Shown here: in pieces, positions 19,517 through 26,562 of the stretch
Layout of the letters: each line of letters opens with the position of its first letter
Position numbering within the stretch: the first letter of the stretch is position 1
Virus record (IMG/VR): IMGVR_UViG_3300037847_003647
Coordinates: 1 to 42,550 of that record
From: a virus
Length of the DNA: 42,550 nt
Direction: 5' to 3' (one strand)
The notes under the pieces: generated by a model
Databases searched by the model: none
What the model saw: only the letters and a program-made list of their open reading frames with translations
Told to the model about the DNA's origin: nothing
Position numbers and translations under genes: made by a program

Positions 19517-19911
19517 TATTACTAAAGCGTCAGACTACGCTTGGTGAGTTTCATCCTGATTTACCAAGTCCTCATGGACCTGTGATGTATTATCATGGTA
19601 CCGGTCAAAGATATATACCTACTATCCAATCTACAGGGCTAAAGCCTTCGTTTGGTAATTACGGTAACGCAGTTTATGCTACAAGTGACATAGACTTAGC
19701 AAGGTATTACGCAAATAAACACAAATTTGGAATAGGAACGCAAACTGTAAATCGACCAAGGTCGCCACCTTCAATAGTGGGAATCAGAGCGCCAAAAGAC
19801 AACTCTGTTCCTGTGGATATAGTTGATTCAACAAATATAGCGATGTTCCCTCAAACAATACCGCCTCAGTATTTAGTGACAGAGGGAATTAGCCCCTACA
19901 AAGAGGAGTAA
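19492..19911 (+). CDS. Possible ADP-ribosyltransferase-fold protein with N-terminal MTPMDEAW tag
   Basis: Starts at ATG 19492 after the duplicated GGGGAG leader. The 139-residue protein opens with MTPMDEAWILLK, nearly identical to the preceding gene, then diverges. Residues 33-74 (YYHGTGQRYIPTIQSTGL, then VYATSDIDLARYYA) follow the pattern of small ADP-ribosyltransferase/RNA 2'-phosphotransferase-like folds: His in YHGT, an I..xGL turn, then a strand with Y-x-T and an A.xYA helix. A candidate third-site Glu lies near the end (VTEGI, E131). If the fold is right it would use NAD+ to modify a protein or nucleic acid. Recognition rests on motif pattern only. It ends three bases before the next start. 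Confidence 0.5.
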   Translation: MTPMDEAWILLKRQTTLGEFHPDLPSPHGPVMYYHGTGQRYIPTIQSTGLKPSFGNYGNAVYATSDIDLARYYANKHKFGIGTQTVNRPRSPPSIVGIRAPKDNSVPVDIVDSTNIAMFPQTIPPQYLVTEGISPYKEE

Positions 19912-19913
19912 AC

Positions 19914-21569
19914 ATGGCAGTAGGTAAGAACACAGTTACTGGTCGCTTTGATGCCGACCAAGATTCTGTTATGAAGGTCGTGCGTAAGCCACGCTTCGTA
20001 GATAACGCTGTCAGACATGGTGAGTACACACGAGTCAAAGCAGGTTTTGCTGTTAACAAACCTACTGCTACAGATTTCGTTCCTACCGCTGAAAGAAAGT
20101 ACAAGTTAATCGAGGAAGAGGATACTGTCCGTTTGCTTCACAACCCTACAGATAGCATTCGATACGAAGGTGCTGTTTACTTCGACAAAGACAAAGTAAG
20201 CACTTCCAGTACACTACCTGCACTGTTAGTAGGTGCTGAAAACAATGACCAAGCGTTAGTGGTATCTCAGATAAAAGACGCTAACAAAGGTACGAGGTAT
20301 TTGGTTGAGAATCTAAAAGGACAAGACTTAGCCAACATCGGCTTCACCAATAAAACCATCCGTTTTGCTCAGAAAGTGGGCGTGGGCTTGCGAACTTCTG
20401 ACTTGGCAGTTAGAGTAGCAAAAGCAAACACTTCATCAATCAACGGAGTGAGAGCGAGGCTACCAAGTTCTACTTTCCTTGCTCAAGACTTCTATGGTGT
20501 TGAGGCATTCAGCGCACTTAGATACCTTGCAAAGCACGATGGCTATAGCCCTCGTGGTGATAGGTATGGGAATGTCTGCTATTTCCCTCAGAATAGAATA
20601 GAAAGAGAATATCTGTTGACTGAGAACAGAGTAGTAGGAGGCACTATTAATGACAATAACGAAACTACTCCTAACAGAGTAGTCGTCAGAGGAAAGGCAA
20701 GAGCCAACAATCATCAAAATACAGTGCAAGTGGATGACTTTGGTAGACAAGAAAATGGTATAAACGAAGTACCGGGTGGCATACACGCTCCTACAGCAGT
20801 CACCAAAGCCAGTGCTAAACTGATAGGTCAGCGTATGCTAAAGATGGCAAAGAACGCCACAGGCTCTCGTAAGTTAGTAGATGTTTTATCTGCTACACAC
20901 ATGCATCCGGGTGATATGGTATCTTACCAATCGAGAACTGATAACGAAAGATACATGTTACTAGGAACTAGATTTGACTTAGATACAAGAATGAGCGAAC
21001 TACATGTTAATTCTGTAGATGTAACATTAGAAGATGTATTGCAGCGTTTCCAAGAAATAGATGTGAGTGGTAGTATACAAGCCAATGATGAAAGAAATAG
21101 ACAATTTTCTACAGAAGAATTTTCTACATCTTTTGGATTCAAAGTCAAAGTAACTTGGCAAATATCTGAGAGAGTAGACATGAATCGTGGTGTAGGTTAC
21201 ACCCTAGGTATGAACAAGCGCAATTCTATACACGGCAATATCTTCTTCCAAAGCACAGGGGTACTGATTAACAACGGAGGCGGGTACGCAATAGGTACAA
21301 CTTCATTTACCACAGACGGAACTGCTGCAAACTCTGCTTTTGCTACTGATAATCAGGCAATTTATACTGCAAACGGTAACAAACTAGGCCATATTCATTT
21401 AGCCGGAGTAGGTGCAACTACAGTGGTGATTAAGTCAGCGAGTGTGCACCCTATTGATAATAATGAAGAAATATTCATAATATCTACACAAACTAATCCT
21501 GAAACAAGAAACTCTAGTTTGAAGATAGGAACTGTACACAGTAATTACTTGAACTCTAGGAGGGGATGA
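19914..21569 (+). CDS. Probable baseplate hub / tail tip protein (late-control-D-like) with C-terminal shared module
   Basis: Starts at ATG 19914 with GAGGAG just upstream. The 551-residue protein begins with a basic, beta-strand-rich N-terminal half. The region VVVRGKARANNHQN through ATHMHPGDMVSYQS (~residues 260-345) resembles gpD/gp27-type hub proteins, in which a strand 'v.G' is followed by a helical stretch with repeated Ala/Lys and then a beta domain around a 'PGD.v' turn. Residues 449-521 are a copy of the module found in the other tail proteins, here near the C-terminus. Hub proteins sit at the tail tip between tube and spike; that role is inferred from these resemblances and from the flanking tail genes. 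Confidence 0.55.
   Translation: MAVGKNTVTGRFDADQDSVMKVVRKPRFVDNAVRHGEYTRVKAGFAVNKPTATDFVPTAERKYKLIEEEDTVRLLHNPTDSIRYEGAVYFDKDKVSTSSTLPALLVGAENNDQALVVSQIKDANKGTRYLVENLKGQDLANIGFTNKTIRFAQKVGVGLRTSDLAVRVAKANTSSINGVRARLPSSTFLAQDFYGVEAFSALRYLAKHDGYSPRGDRYGNVCYFPQNRIEREYLLTENRVVGGTINDNNETTPNRVVVRGKARANNHQNTVQVDDFGRQENGINEVPGGIHAPTAVTKASAKLIGQRMLKMAKNATGSRKLVDVLSATHMHPGDMVSYQSRTDNERYMLLGTRFDLDTRMSELHVNSVDVTLEDVLQRFQEIDVSGSIQANDERNRQFSTEEFSTSFGFKVKVTWQISERVDMNRGVGYTLGMNKRNSIHGNIFFQSTGVLINNGGGYAIGTTSFTTDGTAANSAFATDNQAIYTANGNKLGHIHLAGVGATTVVIKSASVHPIDNNEEIFIISTQTNPETRNSSLKIGTVHSNYLNSRRG
21258..21476 (+). repeat. Shared beta module, copy 4 (hub-like protein)
   Basis: Encodes residues 449-521: GVLINNGGGYAIGTTSF, then NQAIYTANGNKLGHI, VGATTVVIK and NNEEIF. 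Clearly related to copies 1 and 3, with an altered middle. Confidence 0.7.
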
Positions 21570-21570
21570 T

Positions 21571-21927
21571 TTGCCATTATTAGATGAAGGAACAAGATTT
21601 TTGATTGACACGCTTAAAGATAGAATAAACGAAGTAGTTTTTGGATTTGACGGAACTATTGCCACTCAACAAGATGGTGGTGTAGGTAACCCTGCGGTGG
21701 TGGTAACTCCTAATGTCAGAGTCGTTGATGATAATACATTGATAGTAGAAGCGAAACTAGCATTAGACACTACCTTCACCCGCCCTCTGAGGGAAGTTGT
21801 TATTCGTTACAAAAATCCATCAGATTCAACTGATACTACAGACTTTATGAGATATACCTACAATGCTATACAAAAGAACAATAATAACGAAATTCAATTC
21901 TCAGCAATAATAGAGGTGACAGTATGA
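21571..21927 (+). CDS. Small tail/baseplate-associated protein
   Basis: Begins with TTG at 21571, supported by GGAGG at 21559-21564 and by the absence of an in-frame ATG nearby. The 118-residue protein has an N-terminal amphipathic helix (LLDEGTRFLIDTLKDRI) followed by beta strands (VRVVDDNTLIVEAKL, LREVVIRYK). It ends IIEVTV, whose codons form the Shine-Dalgarno GAGGTGA of the tail fibre gene; the two genes overlap by ATGA. Compact size and location between hub and fibre suggest a connector or fibre-attachment protein. No family recognised. Confidence 0.6.
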   Translation: MPLLDEGTRFLIDTLKDRINEVVFGFDGTIATQQDGGVGNPAVVVTPNVRVVDDNTLIVEAKLALDTTFTRPLREVVIRYKNPSDSTDTTDFMRYTYNAIQKNNNNEIQFSAIIEVTV

Positions 21928-24056
21928 CCAATCCAAAAGCAGGGCACACAAGTGCAAGTGGAATGACAAATAATTCTCAAGGTTTGAGAGACGGAGATGG
22001 GTTGACCAGCCCAAGTCTGACTAATCTTTACGAAGGTTTACATGGCAACGGTATACTTAGACTAGGTGACGGTGCAAAGGGAGATTCTCTCAGAAACAGT
22101 ATCATTGCCAATACGCCCGGTTTTATAGAGACGACTGCTACCCAAGGTGAGTTAAAAGTCTACGGGGGATATTGTGTACTAGATGGAGTGCTGTATAAAT
22201 TCGCTAATGGTCCGGGCAGTCATGAAACATTCGTCATAGGAACTACTGGAGGCGGTGCTAACCACAGCGGTGATTTACCTAGCGTACCTGCTGATAACAG
22301 TGATGTATTTGTTGTGGTTTATCTCGTTGGTAGAAACACGCCCGAAGCGCATCTTATGTACGAAATGGGAACACCTGCTGCTCCATCTACTGGTACTCCT
22401 TTAATTCCTAACAGGTTTTTATCTAATCCAAGTATAACTAGTAATACAGATTTGAATCATCAAACTAGCGTTTTGGCAGTTCTTAGATACTCTATGACAG
22501 GAGGGGCGGGTAGCGTTACTAGTTCACTCAGCACAAGTCCTACCATCAACGACAGAAGAGCATTCATTAGGCAATCTCCTGTTTATCTAACTCCAATGAC
22601 TAAGGGTTCTATAGGAAATGTAGATGCTGCTAATATCGTAACTAGTCCTGATGGATTCTTCCCATCACCTGAAAATGGAGATTTAGCAGGAAGTACCTTC
22701 GGCGCTATTTGGCAAAGTCATAGAGACGATGTAGCAGGTAACCAACATGCTGCTATTTACGCTGCTATACCTAGAAATCTGAACACAACCCCTGTAACCA
22801 ATACGCATATATTAGGACCGGACAGACTAGAAGTGATAACTACTAGTGGCAATGTTACCTTTGAATTCAACGAAGGTAATGTATGGGTCGTAACTACCGA
22901 TAACAACAGAACAATCAATCCAACTGGTACTTTCCCTATAGGGCATATCGTGGAAATATATCATGCGAGTGGAGCGCATAATCTTCACTTTGACTCAACA
23001 TCAGGAGGTCACAGTGCCAGCCCAACAAATGTAAACATACCATTAGGTAGTTTTGGTAGATTTATTTATGATGGTACTAATTGGAAGCAATTACTTGTTT
23101 CTTCTACATCGGCTTCGGCTTATACAGATGCACAGGCAATTGCCGCAGTTGAAGGTGAGTCTACATTAGTATTACAATCAGGAGTTACGGTAGGCACTGA
23201 CTTGAAAATGACTACATCTTCTGATGATGTTATAATTGAGAATGTAACTCAAGATAAAGATATTATATTCAGAGTTAATGATGGTGGTGCGACTAAAGAT
23301 GTTTTAACAGTAGATGGTGCAAGCCAATTAGTACACATAAAATCAGACCATGAAACTAATACTGTACTAATAGAATCTACTGTTGCTTCTGCGGGAGGCG
23401 CACCCGACATTATGTTTTACAAAAATAGAACCCCTGCTGGAACTAACGAAGATATAGGTCACCTAAAATGGAGAGGTAAAACTGATAGTGGGGCTACATC
23501 GGATTATGCCGATATGTATGTTGAAACTCAAGTTATTACTAATGGTACTGAAAGCGGTAAAATGCAAATTAGGACTAAAAAGGCCGGAACGATGAGAAAT
23601 AGACTTTCTCTTAACGCTACTAAAACAGTATTTAATGAAGATAGTCAAGATATAGATTTTGTTGTTGAAAGCAACGGTAATACTCATATGATTTCGGTAG
23701 ATGCTGCAAATGATGAAGTCGGTATAGGAACTAATTCTCCATCTGCTACTCTCGATATTCTTACAGGTGGTACATTTAGAAACACTAGGCTACTTACTGT
23801 ATCAGTATCAGCAAGTACTACTCTAACAGAAGCAGACCATGCTGGTAGATACAATATATGTGCAGGAAATATTACTTTACCATCAACATCAACGGCTGGT
23901 GAATATTATACGATTCTAAATACGACAGGTGGGAATATTACTATTGGTCGAAATGGAAACAACATAAATGGAGCAGGCGCTGACTATACCTTAGCGACAT
24001 TTAAAATCGCTACATGTATAGCGATAGGTTCTAACAACTGGATAGTATCTGATTGA
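21924..24056 (+). CDS. Tail fibre protein
   Basis: Starts at ATG 21924, overlapping the previous stop (ATGA). The 710-residue product has an N-terminal globular part (residues ~1-390), then a junction reading SASAYTDAQAIAAVEGE near residue 395, then repetitive strands such as SSDDVIIENVTQDKDIIF and QDIDFVVESNGNTHMISV, followed by the fibre signature DEVGIGTNSPSATLDI near residue 600. The last ~90 residues (ITLPSTSTAGEYYTI, ITIGRNGNNINGAG, ending NNWIVSD) resemble the C-terminal tip domain of many phage and marine-virus fibres. The N-terminus presumably anchors to the baseplate and the C-terminus contacts the host surface. No intramolecular chaperone domain is evident. Confidence 0.8.
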   Translation: MTNPKAGHTSASGMTNNSQGLRDGDGLTSPSLTNLYEGLHGNGILRLGDGAKGDSLRNSIIANTPGFIETTATQGELKVYGGYCVLDGVLYKFANGPGSHETFVIGTTGGGANHSGDLPSVPADNSDVFVVVYLVGRNTPEAHLMYEMGTPAAPSTGTPLIPNRFLSNPSITSNTDLNHQTSVLAVLRYSMTGGAGSVTSSLSTSPTINDRRAFIRQSPVYLTPMTKGSIGNVDAANIVTSPDGFFPSPENGDLAGSTFGAIWQSHRDDVAGNQHAAIYAAIPRNLNTTPVTNTHILGPDRLEVITTSGNVTFEFNEGNVWVVTTDNNRTINPTGTFPIGHIVEIYHASGAHNLHFDSTSGGHSASPTNVNIPLGSFGRFIYDGTNWKQLLVSSTSASAYTDAQAIAAVEGESTLVLQSGVTVGTDLKMTTSSDDVIIENVTQDKDIIFRVNDGGATKDVLTVDGASQLVHIKSDHETNTVLIESTVASAGGAPDIMFYKNRTPAGTNEDIGHLKWRGKTDSGATSDYADMYVETQVITNGTESGKMQIRTKKAGTMRNRLSLNATKTVFNEDSQDIDFVVESNGNTHMISVDAANDEVGIGTNSPSATLDILTGGTFRNTRLLTVSVSASTTLTEADHAGRYNICAGNITLPSTSTAGEYYTILNTTGGNITIGRNGNNINGAGADYTLATFKIATCIAIGSNNWIVSD

Positions 24057-24068
24057 TAGGTGCTTATT

Positions 24069-24320
24069 ATGGGTAGGTTCATCGAACATCTCAAACAGAA
24101 ATGCGAGAACTGTAACCGAATCGCTTTGCCTCTTAGTATCGCTGGTAATTACATCAGCGGCGAAAAGGTAGTGCTACATCAGTGTCCTTTCTGTGACTAT
24201 GTTAGATTCCATGGTCAACTCGGTTTCAAAGGTCAACGCAAAAGAAAGACCAAGACTGTAGCAAAAAGTACAGGTGGTCGTTTCTCTCGCTATCTCAGAA
24301 AAAGGGCTGAGAAGTATTAG
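24069..24320 (+). CDS. Small basic zinc-ribbon protein
   Basis: I choose ATG 24069 because AGGTG at 24058-24062 is six bases upstream; a GTG at 24060 inside that signal is less likely. The 83-residue protein has two CxxC knuckles (CENC and CPFC, about 30 residues apart), the usual zinc-ribbon layout, followed by a strongly basic tail (QRKRKTKT...RYLRKRAEKY). A nucleic-acid-binding role is plausible. It is the last plus-strand gene; its TAG stop overlaps the TAA stop of the convergent chaperonin gene. Confidence 0.65.
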   Translation: MGRFIEHLKQKCENCNRIALPLSIAGNYISGEKVVLHQCPFCDYVRFHGQLGFKGQRKRKTKTVAKSTGGRFSRYLRKRAEKY

Positions 24321-25813
24321 TCACCACGCTTGCCGATAATGTCATCAATGCGCAGAATACTAATGGTAACTTCACTTGCTGATTGAATAGCCTGCTTAAC
24401 TAAGTCCAGTGGTTCGTAAACATCAGCGTCAATCATAGAACAAGCACCACCGTTTTCAATATCAGGACCCATATGAGGGTCGCCTAAGTTATGCTCGTTT
24501 CTGAGTGTTAGAATAGTATCTAATGGGTCGTGACCAGCATTCTCAGCGATAGTAGCAGGTATAGACTCCAATGCATCAGCAAACGCATCAATAGCCATTT
24601 GTTCTCTGCCACCAGCCTCTGCTGCCCTCGACCTCAAGTGTATGGCTGCATTCAGATAAGAAGAGCCTCCACCTGATACGACTTTATCACTGTTGTAAGC
24701 AAGACATACTACACCAAGTGCATCTTCAAAACCACGCTCTGTTTCATCAAGAGTTTGCTTTGTAGCACCTCTTAGGATGAGAGTGGTAACTTCTCCTTCG
24801 CCTTTTGCTATAACATACTTCATGTCACCAATTGTTTTGCATTCTACATTACAATCAACTGCTTCCGTCAAATCATCAGTGCTATGTGATACTGGTGCAC
24901 CGAGTAGTTTGGACAGAGCGGTCATGTCACTTTCAGGAATTCTATGTACAAGAGAAATACCTTGCTTTGCAAGAGCAGCAGCAACAACTTCGTTTACGCT
25001 GTCTCTGACAAATACTACTCCGCCTTCGGGTAATAAATCGATAATTAACTGAGCCTTGTCTATCCATTGCTCACGGCCTGATTGTCGCTTGTACTGCTGG
25101 TATTCGCTAGCAGAAGATAAACTAAGTTGAATATTGTCATCACCTTTTATGTCACTCAAGCCAGTGTTAATCAAAAGAGCCTTACCTGTAGGAACAAGCG
25201 GCATTGCTGGTAACATGAATTCTTTATGTAAAACTACTCCACTAAAGCAAGATGAATCATCCAAACTACCACCGGGTTGACAAAGTACACGAATACGCTC
25301 GTATTCTCCACCTGCGGTCTTGACAGCATCTACGCATAGTTCACTTACATGGTCTATGCTGGATTCTAACGCTTTGCCTGTTATTGATGTTTTAGCGACA
25401 TTTACCAAATGCTTGTCAGCGGATATGGTCAGGTTACCTATATGTTCTGTAGCCCATCTCGACGCTTGTCTATATCCTCGACAGATGATGTTAGCATGTA
25501 GACCTTTGTTAAACAATAATTCACTGTTACCAAGTAATTCACCTGCTAACACGACTGTACTAGTTGTACCATCGTAGCACATGTTTTCTTGAGTGTTCGC
25601 TGCTTCAACTACCATCTTTGCTGCTGGATGACTAATGTCTAACTCTTGTAAGATGGTTGCTCCATCGTTAGTCACTATTACATTCCCTCCAGCATCAACC
25701 ATCATTTTATCCATACCCATAGGACCAAGAGTTGTCTTGACTGTTGCTACTGCTCGCTTTGCTGCTCTTATATTGTGCACTACTGCACTTGTGTTTCCCT
25801 CATTTTCGTTCAT
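24317..25813 (-). CDS. Group II chaperonin (thermosome-like), virus-encoded
   Basis: ATP-dependent protein-folding chaperonin of the archaeal thermosome/CCT class. ATG 25813 follows GAGGAGGG. The 498 residues show, in order, LGPMGMDKMMVD (29-40), NDGATIL (49-55), DGTTS (81-85), an apical domain with the lid-forming helical segment (~residues 233-262), EDAL with D364, GGGSSY (381-386) and NAGHDP (425-430). The three Asp residues that serve ATP hydrolysis in GroEL (D52, D87, D398) correspond to D50, D81 and D364 and are all present. The glycine that normally precedes DGTT is replaced by Tyr80, and the GGGAxE motif is altered to GGGSSY. It is ~45 residues shorter than typical thermosome subunits and lacks the C-terminal Gly-Met tail. 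Last gene of the minus-strand module; presumably folds virion or replication proteins. A chaperonin is a hallmark of magroviruses. Confidence 0.93.
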   Translation of the reverse strand: MNENEGNTSAVVHNIRAAKRAVATVKTTLGPMGMDKMMVDAGGNVIVTNDGATILQELDISHPAAKMVVEAANTQENMCYDGTTSTVVLAGELLGNSELLFNKGLHANIICRGYRQASRWATEHIGNLTISADKHLVNVAKTSITGKALESSIDHVSELCVDAVKTAGGEYERIRVLCQPGGSLDDSSCFSGVVLHKEFMLPAMPLVPTGKALLINTGLSDIKGDDNIQLSLSSASEYQQYKRQSGREQWIDKAQLIIDLLPEGGVVFVRDSVNEVVAAALAKQGISLVHRIPESDMTALSKLLGAPVSHSTDDLTEAVDCNVECKTIGDMKYVIAKGEGEVTTLILRGATKQTLDETERGFEDALGVVCLAYNSDKVVSGGGSSYLNAAIHLRSRAAEAGGREQMAIDAFADALESIPATIAENAGHDPLDTILTLRNEHNLGDPHMGPDIENGGACSMIDADVYEPLDLVKQAIQSASEVTISILRIDDIIGKRGD

Positions 25814-25825
25814 TAAGTTCCCTCC

Positions 25826-26434
25826 TCACCAGTCTACTTCAAACTCTTTTATATCACCAGTATGGCGACACCTCGCTTTTACAAAGCCTTCGTTTAAACC
25901 ATGTTCCCATAGTTCGTATACTAGTTGAGCATCCTTTAGGCAGTATTCCGCTACCTTGTCATAATTACCTTTACGCCACTCTATAGGTGCATCGTGGCTA
26001 TTCATCAGTTTACCTTTGTTAAGAGTATGATAACACGCATCAGATAAAGGCACTGCGTGACCTACTATACCTTTCAGCAGAACAGATGTATCAAACACTT
26101 GTTCCTCTGACTTTGCCAGTATGTCACCTGCTGTCCAACAATCAAGAGCATCTCTGATTATTGGCAAATCGAATTTCTTGAGATTATGACCCAGTATCAT
26201 CCCTCCTTCTGATACATGCTTTGCTAAATCCTCTCCTATTTCTTTAGGATGAAGTTTCTTGATTACTGTTCCTTCGGGAAGATACTTCTTGATAGGCTCG
26301 TTAGAGTAAACTGTACCTTGTTCACCGTTCCAAGTAGCAACTATGGTCGGCTCAAAAAGATGGCTTTGACCCCATCCTCCTATTTCGTGAGAAAAGTTGG
26401 CAGTTTCAATGTCAAGTGCGAGCATATTGGTCAT
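25826..26434 (-). CDS. DEDDy-type 3'-5' exonuclease
   Basis: Start placed at ATG 26434 because GGAGG lies upstream and the ATG overlaps the stop of the preceding microprotein; an earlier ATG would run through that gene. The 202 residues carry ExoI LALDIET (D8, E10), ExoII GHNLKKFDLP (N84, D89) and ExoIII YCLKDAQL (Y164, D168), the DEDDy set of the DnaQ/PolB exonuclease superfamily, metal-dependent 3'-5' nucleases. It could proofread for or assist the viral polymerase, or trim recombination intermediates. It is a stand-alone protein; no polymerase domain follows. Confidence 0.85.
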   Translation of the reverse strand: MTNMLALDIETANFSHEIGGWGQSHLFEPTIVATWNGEQGTVYSNEPIKKYLPEGTVIKKLHPKEIGEDLAKHVSEGGMILGHNLKKFDLPIIRDALDCWTAGDILAKSEEQVFDTSVLLKGIVGHAVPLSDACYHTLNKGKLMNSHDAPIEWRKGNYDKVAEYCLKDAQLVYELWEHGLNEGFVKARCRHTGDIKEFEVDW

Positions 26435-26562
26435 AGTAAGTCCTCCATACACATCTTGCACCAGTCGCAGATTATAACAGCATTTCTATGATGCATGCCT
26501 ACAAAATGTCCCCCGATGTTATCTCCTATTTTGGTGTCACATATTACACATTCGGTAGTCAC
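26431..26562 (-). CDS. Zinc-binding microprotein (43 aa)
   Basis: Too short for usual ORF cut-offs. Starts at GTG 26562, overlapping the helicase stop (GTGA) after a GGTGG signal, and ends in ATGA overlap with the exonuclease start. The peptide contains CVIC near its start and CDWCKMC near its end, with HFVGMHH between: a Cys/His pattern fitting one zinc site. The double overlap and an intact frame across 43 codons support a real gene. Confidence 0.65.
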   Translation of the reverse strand: MTTECVICDTKIGDNIGGHFVGMHHRNAVIICDWCKMCMEDLL

